From Verrucomicrobiales bacterium (lineage in GTDB: Bacteria; Verrucomicrobiota; Verrucomicrobiia; Limisphaerales; JACDHS01): DNA of 46,774 nt. The stretch spans positions 1 through 46,774 of the forward strand of contig JAQGOU010000220.1 of assembly GCA_028293445.1 (NCBI GenBank), written 5' to 3'. The notes under the pieces are model-generated. The model did no database searches and was not told the DNA's origin. It saw nothing but the letters and a program-made list of their open reading frames with translations. Below are positions 19,702 to 29,037 of this stretch, in pieces. The stretch's first letter is position 1; the number at the start of each line of letters is the position of its first letter. The position numbers and the translations under genes are program-made.

Positions 19702-20750
19702 CGCACGAAAATGTCCTGCAGCGTTTTGGTGGCTGGCTCAATTTCTGAAATCAGTTTGTCCCAATCGACTTGTAGCGTCGGCGTAGAGACAGAACTCTTT
19801 GACTCGCCTTCAAGCGCTCCCCCTTCAACGAGCTTGCGCACGACCGCCGGCGATTGGAGATAGGCAAAAAGCTTTTCCGCCGACTCCATGTGTTTCGTTC
19901 CGCGAATAATCGCCACGGTATTCGGAATCAAAAGGGAATCTTGGTCGAGCGGTAAGGCTTCGATCGCCAGTCCTTCCCGTTTGCCGTTGAAGATGTCGTC
20001 GGAATCGGTGAGGCCGAGCGAGACTTCTCCCTGCCCCACAAATCTCACCACGACCGAATTACCATCGACCAGCTTGGGTTTGTTTGCCTTCAACGCGCGA
20101 CACCATCTCTCCCAATTCGCATTGCCCCAATGTTGACGCAACGCCAGGAAGTGCGTCGCGGTCGTGCCGAAGAGCGGATAGGCCAACGCGATCTGGCCCG
20201 CGAAGTTCTGATTGGTCAGGGCCGCGATCGAAAGTTGCCCGGCAATGCGCGGTGAATTCTTTGGGCTGACGACGAGGCGGCGGCTCCGATAGCCAAAAGC
20301 GGCCCAGCCATTGGTTTCGCGGAATACATTTTGGCCAGCGAGTAATCGGGTGCGCAGTTCTTCATTGCTCCAAAAGAGATCGCATTGCGGATGATCTTTC
20401 TCCGCGAGCAAACGATTGGCTAGCCCCACCGTCTTCACCGCCTCATTATCGAAAACCGTGCGAACAATGATGCCGGTTTCCTTGGTGAAGTCCTGAAAGA
20501 TTTGTTCCGCGTAGATTTGATCCTGTGAGGTGTAGACGACGATTGAATTATCATTTTGGCGACAACCCGCAGTAAACATCAGAAGGAAGACGATTGCGCA
20601 AAGCTGGAGAAGCGGAACATTTCTCGATAGGCAATTGACGATTGACGATAGCCAATGTGGCCGTCTGCTAAGACTCAAGCGGTCCTCCGATGGTAATACC
20701 ACCATTCGAAAAGCAGCACGAACAAGGCGCCCACCGCAATCCAACGCCAC
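19698..20750 (-). CDS. ABC-type (Fe3+-like) extracellular solute-binding lipoprotein; true start probably internal
   Basis: LCAIVFLLMFTAGCRQNDNSIVVYTSQDQIYAEQIFQDFTKETGIIVRTVFDNEAVKTVGLANRLLAEKDHPQCDLFWSNE. The ORF 5' extension overlaps the upstream gene. Confidence 0.85.
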   Translation of the reverse strand: MALDCGGRLVRAAFRMVVLPSEDRLSLSRRPHWLSSIVNCLSRNVPLLQLCAIVFLLMFTAGCRQNDNSIVVYTSQDQIYAEQIFQDFTKETGIIVRTVFDNEAVKTVGLANRLLAEKDHPQCDLFWSNEELRTRLLAGQNVFRETNGWAAFGYRSRRLVVSPKNSPRIAGQLSIAALTNQNFAGQIALAYPLFGTTATHFLALRQHWGNANWERWCRALKANKPKLVDGNSVVVRFVGQGEVSLGLTDSDDIFNGKREGLAIEALPLDQDSLLIPNTVAIIRGTKHMESAEKLFAYLQSPAVVRKLVEGGALEGESKSSVSTPTLQVDWDKLISEIEPATKTLQDIFVR

Positions 20751-22510
20751 ATTTCCATGTTCGCACGCTTCACTGTGCTCCCGGACACCGCGCCGTATTT
20801 GCCAAGTTGAATCTGTGGACGCGGTTTGATGTTGCTCTCGGCTGCGTCGAGAAGGTTCACGCAGAAGGTAGCATTGTCCGCGCCCACGCGCAGATGATAG
20901 GTGCCTTGCTGCTGCGTTTCGCCGAAGATAATTTCATGCGCGTTCGTCTCGATGACGAGCGACTTCTTCGTTCCATTCGGAAATACCACCTCCGCCGTCG
21001 TCACCGGTTGCATTAAGGCGAAGCGAAGCGGCTCTCCGGAACGCACGAGCAATTGATTATTCCTCGCGCTCGCGGGGTTCAACCAATCGACGGCATTGGC
21101 GATGAAAATGGGAAACGAGATCCGGAGCGGCCAGGTGCTCTGCAAGGAATCGAAGCCAATCCAAATGATCTTTTGTCGTCCGAGCTCACCCGCAACAATG
21201 AGCGGTGTTTGTTGTGCGTCGACCAAGGAAATACCCCAAGTCGGCATCTTCACGACCATTGTCTCGCTGATCTGCACGTTGTCAAAATTCACGTAGCGCA
21301 AGAGCGCATGCGTATTCTTCCAATCGACAATGGTAGGATTTTCGGTTCTCGAAATACCTTCAAACCAATTGGTATTCCCCACATGAACCGCCAGCACATT
21401 TGCCTTCGGCCAGACCGCTGGAATCACATCATCCAACACGACGAGATCAAATGTCTGCGCGTCATCGGTCGAATCGGTGGCGATGGTGAGTTCAACATTC
21501 GACGCCGCCCGGAGTGCTTTCTCCATGAACCGGTTCCCACGCGAGACGAGGAGAATCTTCACCGGCTCCGGCATTGTGCTGACGATGGAAGCTTCGTTGT
21601 CCGCTGCGAGATCGTCCTTCGTCGTGAGTCTCACGGTAAAAACGCCGTTGGTGCTTTGACCGGTCGTAAAAACCTGAGGCGATGTTTCGCCAGCGGCGAT
21701 CGTCAGTTGTTTAACTTCCAACAACTGATCACCGAAACGTAACTCAAGCTGCGCCTGCTGTGTTTCGAGGGAGAAGTTTTGCACGCTGGTGTAAACCGCA
21801 CGCTGCATCACGTCTTCGGGATTCGGACGCACATCGAGAGCGACCACGCCGAGGTTGTTCGCGCGCTGACCGACCGGATGATAAACCAGGTTCAGTCCTT
21901 TATTTTCAAATTCGCTTAGATCCGCCACGGCACCATCGCTGAACAGATGAACCTCCGCATCTTTGTGATCGCGCGTCAAAGTCTCGGCCAGTTTCAAAGC
22001 TTCAGTGAGATGAGTGGGACCATCGGTCGCGGCACAGGATTGCAACGCACGACGTAACGCCGCTTTGTTGCTGGTGGCCGATTGTTTCACCTCCGTCGTC
22101 CCGGCGACTTGCAGCACCACCATTTGATCGCTGTCATACAAACCGTCCACCCACTTCAACGCTTCCGCCCGCGCTTTTTCGAAACGGGACGGCGATTCGT
22201 CGGTGCTTTGCATGGACGCAGACGCATCCAGAACCACCACGCGGAGGGCGCCTTCCTTCGCGGGTCCAGAAAAGTAAGGTCGGCTCAGCGCAAGGACCGC
22301 GAGCGCCAGGAGCAGTAGTTGCAGAACGAGCAGCCAATTATGTCGAAGCTTTTGGAACGGAGCATTGGCCTGGGTTTCAGAAAGGAACCGTTGCCAAAGG
22401 AGTGTGCTGGAGATGAGCTTTACGACCCGTTTGCGCTTGAGCAAATAGAAGAGGACCACGACCGGAATCGTGAGTGCGAACCAAATTGCTGCTGGGGCGA
22501 GAAAACTCAT
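20675..22510 (-). CDS. BatA-domain VWA protein
   Basis: MSFLAPAAIWFALTIPVVVLFYLLKRKRVVKLISSTLLWQRFL; VVVLDASASMQSTDESPSRFEKAR; C-terminal TM helix. Confidence 0.9.
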   Translation of the reverse strand: MSFLAPAAIWFALTIPVVVLFYLLKRKRVVKLISSTLLWQRFLSETQANAPFQKLRHNWLLVLQLLLLALAVLALSRPYFSGPAKEGALRVVVLDASASMQSTDESPSRFEKARAEALKWVDGLYDSDQMVVLQVAGTTEVKQSATSNKAALRRALQSCAATDGPTHLTEALKLAETLTRDHKDAEVHLFSDGAVADLSEFENKGLNLVYHPVGQRANNLGVVALDVRPNPEDVMQRAVYTSVQNFSLETQQAQLELRFGDQLLEVKQLTIAAGETSPQVFTTGQSTNGVFTVRLTTKDDLAADNEASIVSTMPEPVKILLVSRGNRFMEKALRAASNVELTIATDSTDDAQTFDLVVLDDVIPAVWPKANVLAVHVGNTNWFEGISRTENPTIVDWKNTHALLRYVNFDNVQISETMVVKMPTWGISLVDAQQTPLIVAGELGRQKIIWIGFDSLQSTWPLRISFPIFIANAVDWLNPASARNNQLLVRSGEPLRFALMQPVTTAEVVFPNGTKKSLVIETNAHEIIFGETQQQGTYHLRVGADNATFCVNLLDAAESNIKPRPQIQLGKYGAVSGSTVKRANMEMWRWIAVGALFVLLFEWWYYHRRTA

Positions 22511-22650
22511 TTATGTCCAACCCAACTGACCCGCGCGAAAATAACAGTACATCACCCGTTTTCGACAAAATAGTACGGGAATCGTTTCAGAAAGAATGCA
22601 TTTTCTTCGCCGGAAATCACGGTGAACAAAACTCTTCAGAAAAAGGTGGT

Positions 22651-22760
22651 GACACGAATTACACAGATGAACACGAATTAGAGAGAAGGCCTCTCTAGAT
22701 TCCAGTGCTTTGTCTTCATCCTTTGTCTTAAAATTCGTGTTCATCTGTGTAATTCGTGTC
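22651..22760. repeat. Perfect 29-bp inverted repeat
   Basis: GACACGAATTACACAGATGAACACGAATT (22651-22679) and its exact reverse complement (22732-22760). Confidence 0.9.
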
Positions 22761-22923
22761 TCACCTCTGCGTCTTTCCGACTCTCCCGCTTCCGGTTTTA
22801 AAAAAATGGTAGGCTATCCCCTCCAAAAGGACATTTTTGCTCCATAAATATACCCCCGCCGATTTTCCACCTCGTTGCCCCTCCCGCATCGTGGTCCGAA
22901 CGCGATTTTATGGCGTCACGTGA

Positions 22924-23086
22924 CCGGAAACGAGGTTGGAACCAGAATCCACCGCATTCCCCGCCCCGCAACGACGTCGGCAACGAAAACCACGGCGTTG
23001 CAGGTCCGGAAACGTCGTGGGAAACGCTGCCAACGTCGTTGCGGGTGTGGGGTTTAGGTGGGATAGAGTTTCTTTCATGTTTCCGG
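22924..23086. repeat. Long imperfect nested palindrome (~163 bp) without a coding explanation
   Basis: Arms 22966-22985/23025-23044 (18/20), 22990-22999/23011-23020 (9/10) and outer CCGGAAAC/GTTTCCGG (22924-22931/23079-23086). Confidence 0.7.
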
Positions 23087-23252
23087 CGTAGGATCGTGGC
23101 GGGCGATCAATTTATGGGCGCGGTTTAAGTGCCAAACAGCACATTGCCTACAAGATTTATGAATTTAATCCAGTCGACACCCCTCTTCTCTTCCGCTTCG
23201 ATATTCCGCGTCTCTTAAACACAAAATTAAAACTAAAAACTAAAAAAACATT

Positions 23253-24185
23253 ATGAAACAAACGATACCAAAACCTATAGGCCAGTTGATGGTCTTTGCC
23301 GGGCTCACCGCCTTAACCGCAGCGCGTCATCACGACGATATTCATCTGGCGCATAACACTCCTGAGAATATCAATGCTGACGTCGCGGCCGTGGAAGTCT
23401 CAGTCCTGGATTACAATCAAAGCAACACGCGGTTGCGGCAATGCTACCAAATTGTTAGTGAGAAAACGGAAGCCGCCAAAACCTGCGCCACCATCACGAG
23501 GGAAATTCTCAAGCTCAAGCTCGGGAACCAGCATTCGCAGCGGTGGATCAATACTGGCTTTGCAGACTCCCTGGCCATGCCTCGTTCGGCGACTGAATTA
23601 TTACCAGTCGTATTCTTTCTCGGTCGTTACCTGGGCGAAAATCCCGGCCTGCAAGTGCCCGACTTGAATGTGACAGCCGATTACCTGGGAACCCTCCATC
23701 AAGATCTGTTGGGAGCCATCAACGCCGTGAATCAGGAACTGACTCAGAACGGCAAGCTCCTCTCCCTGCGCAATGAAAACGTCGCCAAACTCCGCAAGCG
23801 CATGAGCGACCTCGTGGCTGAACTCAAGCAATTGCTCGATCCAATGGATGGGCGTTGGCACTCTTTCGGATTGAATATCCCCGGTTTGGAAGAAACACCG
23901 GAAGCGCCTGAAGAAATTGAGGCGATCGTGGTTCATCACACGACGGCGTTGCTAACCATTCCACCAGTGGCGCGCGCTAATTATTACCGCATTTACCAAC
24001 GGATCGTGGGCGTCGATGCGGAACCGCTGTGGATCGGCAGCCCGAGCGATCCGGACTTCACGATAGAAAATCTGCCGCTGAATTCATCCGTGGAATTTTC
24101 TGTCACGGCCGTGAATGGCGGTGGCGAAAGCCCACTCAGCGAGCCGGTGATGGTGACGATACCGCCGCTGGTGAAAAGCGATTAG
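23253..24185 (+). CDS. Hypothetical protein with a C-terminal fibronectin type III-like domain
   Basis: Long ORF; C-term PPVARANYYRIYQRIVGVDAEPLWIGSPSDPDFTIENLPLNSSVEFSVTAVNGGGESPLSEPVMVTI. Confidence 0.7.
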   Translation: MKQTIPKPIGQLMVFAGLTALTAARHHDDIHLAHNTPENINADVAAVEVSVLDYNQSNTRLRQCYQIVSEKTEAAKTCATITREILKLKLGNQHSQRWINTGFADSLAMPRSATELLPVVFFLGRYLGENPGLQVPDLNVTADYLGTLHQDLLGAINAVNQELTQNGKLLSLRNENVAKLRKRMSDLVAELKQLLDPMDGRWHSFGLNIPGLEETPEAPEEIEAIVVHHTTALLTIPPVARANYYRIYQRIVGVDAEPLWIGSPSDPDFTIENLPLNSSVEFSVTAVNGGGESPLSEPVMVTIPPLVKSD

Positions 24186-24232
24186 GAAACTGCATCATTG
24201 CCGGGTGCAATTGAAAGTGGGTGCAAGCAGAA

Positions 24233-24345
24233 GGTTCGGAGTCCCGCCTTTAGGCGGCGAGGCGCACGCAAACACTATGGTTTCGAAATTTTCGATGCGC
24301 TCGTCCATGCGACAGGTCTACCGGCTGAAGCCGGGACTCCAAACC
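24233..24345. repeat. REP/BIME-like inverted repeat element (copy 2)
   Basis: GGTTCGGAGTCCCGCCTTTAGGCGGC...CCGGCTGAAGCCGGGACTCCAAACC; same outer ends and size as 9488-9601. Confidence 0.8.
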
Positions 24346-24376
24346 TCGACCTCACCCACTTTCCAATCATTGCATG

Positions 24377-24469
24377 GGAAGGACGAGTTCCACGAGTTCC
24401 CTGACTTTTCCGCATCGAGGCGGAATCGAACGGGCGCGTTTATATCGGACTCGTGGAACTTGTCCTTCC
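24377..24469. repeat. Second hairpin-type repeat, directly downstream of copy 2
   Basis: GGAAGGACGAGTTCCACGAGTTCC (24377-24400) versus GGACTCGTGGAACTTGTCCTTCC (24447-24469). Confidence 0.8.
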
Positions 24470-24560
24470 GAGATTTCATCGTGAGACATTCACCGTGGAA
24501 TGGTCAAAGACGATACAACATCGACAACCAAACGATTTTATCGCATAGAGAATTATCCCC

Positions 24561-25982
24561 ATGTCCAACCTTTCAAACGAGAAACCAACGCCGCCCACGT
24601 CTCCTTCGCGCGGGAGGCGTTTTAAGTTATTCCTGGGCGTTACCATTTTTCTCGCCTTTCTCTGCACGATCATCGTCCTCATTAAAAAATCGCACGCGCA
24701 AAGCGAGTGGGAACATTACCAACAGGAATTAGCGACTGCGGGAGAGCACCTGGACTGGGATTATTTTATTCCGCCAGAGATTAAAGCGGAGGAAAACTTT
24801 TACGCGGCTCCTTTCATGAAGGACATGTTTCAGCGACAAGGTGGCGGCCGTTCTGCCACTAACCAATGGATCCTGCCGGAAAACGATCGTCGATGGGAGT
24901 CGTTGAATGAGAAGGAAACATTTATCAAGAGTCCGAATGGCGTGACCTACCCCATTTCCGTGGTGTTCCAATGGGAAAAAGATCATCAACAACTTCTCCA
25001 AATATTTTTCGAAGCGTGCCAGCGACCTAAATCGCGTGTACTGACTGATTTCAAAAACCCGATCAGCAGGGACATGCCGAATTTTGTGACGATGCGCTCA
25101 ACGGCCCAGGCGATGTCCACCCTGGCTAAAGCTCATCTTGCCGCCGGACACCCGGAAGAAGCCATGCGCTATCTCGCGGGAATCCATCGACTGAGGCAAA
25201 CTCTCGCGTCCGGCCAAACGCTGGTTGAATCGATGATCAATGTCGCGCTGGGCGGAGTTTACATAGAGGTCGTACGGGATGGCTTTGAACAAAAATCGTG
25301 GAGCGACGAACAGCTCCGCACGCTGCAAAAGAAGTTGCTGGAATTGAACTGTGTGCCCGGATTGCCGAATTCATTACGGGCCGAAGTGGCTGGCATGATT
25401 CGAACGATAGACACAATGCCCGCCAGCGCCATCTTCAATTGGAGCTCTTACGGAAAAGGAACCAAGTGGGCACAGTTCGAACGTTCAATCACCTCGATGT
25501 GGCAAAGTCTGATCTTCTCCAGTGCGCGGGAAAAAAATCTCTTGAGCTACACACGGCTCATGATGGGCAACCTTGACTCAATGGATGCCAAAGCGGATCG
25601 AATCTATCCGAAAAAATGTGCAGCCTTCATGATACGAATTAATTCCCTGGACTTTAGTGCCCGCGAAAATCTTCTCGCCTCGATTGCGATCCCGAATTTC
25701 ACCAAAGCAACGGAAACAACGGCGAAAAATCAAACGCTCCTGAATGAAGCAGCGCTGGTGTGTGCGCTCGAACTGTTTCGCCGCGCCCAGGGACATTATC
25801 CTGAAACGTTGCAGGAACTTTCTCCAGGCTACATCGCCGTACTGCCACATGACATCATCACCGGCGAACCGCTGCGTTATCAGCGAACCTCGCCCGATGC
25901 ATTTAAGTTATACGCCGTCGGCTGGGATGGAATCGACGATGGCGGAATACCGACGGACTGGGCGTGGACAACGGGCAAATAA
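24561..25982 (+). CDS. Membrane-anchored hypothetical protein
   Basis: N-terminal TM (FKLFLGVTIFLAFLCTIIVLI); long ORF with C-term AALVCALELFRRAQGHYPETLQELSPGYIAVLPHDIITGEPLRYQRTSPDAFKLYAVGWDGIDDGG. Confidence 0.75.
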   Translation: MSNLSNEKPTPPTSPSRGRRFKLFLGVTIFLAFLCTIIVLIKKSHAQSEWEHYQQELATAGEHLDWDYFIPPEIKAEENFYAAPFMKDMFQRQGGGRSATNQWILPENDRRWESLNEKETFIKSPNGVTYPISVVFQWEKDHQQLLQIFFEACQRPKSRVLTDFKNPISRDMPNFVTMRSTAQAMSTLAKAHLAAGHPEEAMRYLAGIHRLRQTLASGQTLVESMINVALGGVYIEVVRDGFEQKSWSDEQLRTLQKKLLELNCVPGLPNSLRAEVAGMIRTIDTMPASAIFNWSSYGKGTKWAQFERSITSMWQSLIFSSAREKNLLSYTRLMMGNLDSMDAKADRIYPKKCAAFMIRINSLDFSARENLLASIAIPNFTKATETTAKNQTLLNEAALVCALELFRRAQGHYPETLQELSPGYIAVLPHDIITGEPLRYQRTSPDAFKLYAVGWDGIDDGGIPTDWAWTTGK

Positions 25983-26001
25983 TTTCGAAGGTAGAAAGAT
26001 A

Positions 26002-26673
26002 TTAAACCGTTGCACTCAAGATCGCCGCGAAAAACGCGTGGAGCTTGGCGGCATCAAGATTGTCATTGGTCCGAACGCCGCTGCAAAGATCGAGACCAAA
26101 GGGTTGAACCGTGGCAATCGCCTCAGCGACGTTGTCGGGACGAAGACCGCCCGCGAGAAAAATGGGAATCGAAATGGAATCACGAATACAACGGCTCAAC
26201 GACCAATCATGAGCGCGACCAGTGCCACCGAGTTGTTTCACGGGGAGACTTAAGTTGCCCGAATCAAGGAGCAGCGCGTCGACATGGGCGGCCGCCGCGA
26301 TCGCATACTCCACAGACTCCGGCCCGGAAACATGCACCACCTGCACGAGAGCGATCCCGGGCAACGCGGCGCGGAGTATCGGATACACTTCAGGCGACAG
26401 ATGATCGCAGAGCTGAAGAGTATTCGTTCGACAGGCGCGCTGTTGAGCAATGATCGCGGAGGGCGAATGTTGTGACGTCAACAGAAACGTGGCAATCGGA
26501 GGAGGAACGGTGGCAGCAATACTGGCAATGCTCGCCTCGGAAATCACCCCGGGTCCGCTCGGCATCGCCGACACCAGCCCCAAAGCCGACGCGCCCGCCG
26601 CAATCGCCAACGCCGCTTCCGCTGGAGATTTGATGCAGCAAATTTTTACTCTAGGACGTGAGTTCATAGCCAA
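26002..26673 (-). CDS. trpF: Phosphoribosylanthranilate isomerase
   Basis: RVKICCIKSPAEAALAIAAGASALGLVSAMPSGPGVIS; ALLLDSG; PIFLAGGLRPDNVAEAIATVQPFGLDLCSGVRTN. Confidence 0.88.
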   Translation of the reverse strand: MAMNSRPRVKICCIKSPAEAALAIAAGASALGLVSAMPSGPGVISEASIASIAATVPPPIATFLLTSQHSPSAIIAQQRACRTNTLQLCDHLSPEVYPILRAALPGIALVQVVHVSGPESVEYAIAAAAHVDALLLDSGNLSLPVKQLGGTGRAHDWSLSRCIRDSISIPIFLAGGLRPDNVAEAIATVQPFGLDLCSGVRTNDNLDAAKLHAFFAAILSATV

Positions 26674-26700
26674 GGATGATTCAGTGATCTATTAGAGAAC

Positions 26701-26946
26701 TTATAATTCTGAAATCTCAACCGTCTGGTTTGAAAGCAGTGCGGCGTCAATGAACATCCGTAAAGCAAGCGACGCGGTTTTCGTATCAACGAGTTTATCG
26801 ATGAAGTAAAAGCCGTCGGCCTCAATCTTGTAGTTGTATATCTCGGCCAAGGGATTTCGGTGGATTGGACTCGGGAGACGTTGAAACATTAAATCAAGTT
26901 CCTCACTGCCCGGAATCTTGCACTTAATTTTGTATTCTCTACTCAT
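26701..26946 (-). CDS. Small hypothetical protein
   Basis: 81-aa ORF of reasonable composition on an otherwise empty strand; no family recognised. Confidence 0.45.
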   Translation of the reverse strand: MSREYKIKCKIPGSEELDLMFQRLPSPIHRNPLAEIYNYKIEADGFYFIDKLVDTKTASLALRMFIDAALLSNQTVEISEL

Positions 26947-27018
26947 AATATCTATTTCAGTTTGGTTTTCGTTCGCCGCTCTTGGTTTATAGCCCGCTAA
27001 GAGTGTCCCGCAGTCGCG

Positions 27019-27246
27019 TCAAGCCGTTGTCTGGTTCTCCCGATGTAATCGAGCTTTTCGTCCCAAAATCCCATGAAGTGCCTGATCAATGAGTCGTACT
27101 GTCACCCCATTGTCTTGCGAGAGAAGATGCCCAATGCGCACGTCACGTGCAGTAAGGCGGCCCTGGTCCTCACGCAACAAAATGCGCGCAGCAATGCGGG
27201 CCTTGCGCCAGCATCGGTCGAGTCGTTCGGGCGAATTGTTCGACAC
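27019..27246 (-). CDS. Small hypothetical protein (uncertain)
   Basis: 75-aa ORF; plausible composition only, overlaps a plus-strand ORF. Confidence 0.25.
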   Translation of the reverse strand: MSNNSPERLDRCWRKARIAARILLREDQGRLTARDVRIGHLLSQDNGVTVRLIDQALHGILGRKARLHRENQTTA

Positions 27247-27306
27247 AACTTTCTTATAGCCCCCAACGCACTTAGATTAAAGCTCGAGTTGGAAAGACTC
27301 CTCGAC

Positions 27307-27759
27307 CTACTTCCAGGCATCTCTCCACATCTCGGGATACCAGCGTCCTTCATCCATCTCAATGAGGTCAAAATCGGTAACCACTTTTCCATCATCCTTG
27401 AATCCATATTGTTTGATCATGTCCGGGATGAATTCATCGGTCTCATCATCGCGCCAACCGCGCTTGCTCATGAAACTATTATAGATCAACACCTGCTCAT
27501 CCGTTAGTCCGTGCCCTTTGGCAAAACACCAATCGAGCGTCTCCTGGTCCGTTTTGCCGGCAAGCACTTGCGCCTTCACCTCTTCATAGGAAACGGACAA
27601 ATACCGGCACGTGCGCCCATCAAATCCTCGGCCGAGCATCTCAAAGTAGTCCTCGGGAAGTTTACCGGCGGCGTGCAGGCGAATTTTGGAGCACATGCGA
27701 GCGAAGTAGAACAACCCGCGAGTCTTCTCGTAACATCCTTTGATTCCTTCGATTTTCAT
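27307..27759 (-). CDS. DUF5069-like protein
   Basis: MKIEGIKGCYEKTRGLFYFARMCSKIRLHAAGKLPEDYFEMLGRGFDGRTCRYLSVSYEEV; start taken at the internal ATG. Confidence 0.75.
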   Translation of the reverse strand: MKIEGIKGCYEKTRGLFYFARMCSKIRLHAAGKLPEDYFEMLGRGFDGRTCRYLSVSYEEVKAQVLAGKTDQETLDWCFAKGHGLTDEQVLIYNSFMSKRGWRDDETDEFIPDMIKQYGFKDDGKVVTDFDLIEMDEGRWYPEMWRDAWK

Positions 27760-28056
27760 TTTAGTTGCCTGACGAAAACATCTCAGGTCCCGGGAGGATA
27801 TGTAAACTGCGAAAGAAAGACTCATCTGCAATCCAATTACTTGCGTGATGAGAGTAAACTGCGGCGTTTTTATTGACTTTTTAGATCGTTTTTCGTGTTA
27901 ATACCCCATTTTACGACACAGATGACGTTAAAGCTGACAAAACACCCCATTTTTCATGGTGGGGACCTTTTCCACGTCCGTTTCAAGTAATTTCTGTCGT
28001 TTCGATGACTTTTTCCTGTCCGAAATCCTATTCTTTTATGCTTCCGTGGCTATATT

Positions 28057-28070
28057 GAACTCCCGCGTTC
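28057..28070 (+). promoter_or_regulatory. Candidate SOS-type operator upstream of imuA
   Basis: GAAC-TCCCGC-GTTC ending 15 bp before the imuA ATG; position suggestive, motif not validated for this lineage. Confidence 0.3.
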
Positions 28071-28085
28071 GCCCGCGAGTGTCTC

Positions 28086-28775
28086 ATGTCGCCAAATCCG
28101 AAAATTGTTCAACTGCGCCAGCAGCTTGCCGAGAGATTTCCCGGCTTGCGCACGAACATCGGCGATCTCCCCGCCCGCACCCACGACGGTTGGCCGACGG
28201 GTCTCCAACAAATCGATCATTTGCTCGAAGGTGGTCTTAATAAATCGGCGATTACAGAAATTGTCGGGGAGAAAAACGGTTCCGGTGGTGCGCTTGTCAT
28301 TTCATGGTTATTGCGAAAGGCGGCGGCTGAAAATCAAATCTTCGCGCTCGTCGATGGACAGGACTCCTTTGATCCGACCGGGTTCGATCAGAAAACTCTC
28401 ACGCGGCTCTTGTGGATCCGTTGCAAAACAGCCGATCAGGCGTTGAAGGCGACCGATCTCGTGTTGCGGGATCGTAACTTGCCGTTGCTCATCCTGGATC
28501 TGCAACTGAATCCTTCGACGCAACTGCGCAAGATTCCGTCGTCGATCTGGTACCGGCTCCAGCGAATCGTGGAAGCGACTTCCACCATTTTTGTCGTCTT
28601 CACGCCGCACGCGATGGTCGGCTGTGCGCAGTCGCGATTAAATCTGCAATCGCACTTTGCCCTGAACGCGCTGGAGAAAAATCAAAGCGAGCTGTTGGGG
28701 AAATTGAAAGTCGAACTGACGCAACATCGCCTGCATGTCAGCCACACCGAAGAACAGGTCGCGAAGGCTGGATAG
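28086..28775 (+). CDS. imuA: ImuA-like (RecA/SulA-related) mutasome protein
   Basis: RTHDGWPTGLQQIDHLLEGGLNKSAITEIVGEKNGSGGALVISWLL; upstream of imuB and dnaE2. Confidence 0.85.
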   Translation: MSPNPKIVQLRQQLAERFPGLRTNIGDLPARTHDGWPTGLQQIDHLLEGGLNKSAITEIVGEKNGSGGALVISWLLRKAAAENQIFALVDGQDSFDPTGFDQKTLTRLLWIRCKTADQALKATDLVLRDRNLPLLILDLQLNPSTQLRKIPSSIWYRLQRIVEATSTIFVVFTPHAMVGCAQSRLNLQSHFALNALEKNQSELLGKLKVELTQHRLHVSHTEEQVAKAG

Positions 28776-28883
28776 TTTGTCGCGACCCGCGTCTCCACGG
28801 TTGCTGTTTTCAATTCCACAGAAACCACGAATATCAATGCACACGAATAGCGGCATCGACTGCAACAGAGACTGGATGCTATT

Positions 28884-28920
28884 CCCCCTCTCCCAGCGGG
28901 AGAGGGCCGGGGTGAGGGAG
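28884..28920. repeat. Dispersed palindromic repeat (CCCTCTCCC..GGGAGAGGG..GGTGAGGG)
   Basis: CCCCCTCTCCCAGCGGGAGAGGGCCGGGGTGAGGGAG in the imuA-imuB gap; near-identical copy at 33314-33348. Confidence 0.85.
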
Positions 28921-29037
28921 ATCGCTTCCTTACAAATTGTGCGTTCGAATCCCGTTAAAAATTCAGCAACCGCCTCCCTGTTTTCATTCGTGTCGATTCG
29001 TGCTGTGCCTTCGTGGCTCAACTAACCGTTTGAAGCA

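Noticed and set aside
24205-24732. 175-aa plus-strand ORF
   Set aside because: Runs through two palindromic repeat elements and into the start of the real gene at 24561 in another frame.
28940-28965. tRNA T-arm-like GTTCGAATCCC
   Set aside because: No acceptor, D- or anticodon-stem could be placed around it. No tRNA or rRNA gene was recognised in the window.
28638-29021. 127-aa minus-strand ORF containing SLTPALSRWERG
   Set aside because: Translation of the dispersed CCCTCTCCC repeat plus antisense of imuA.
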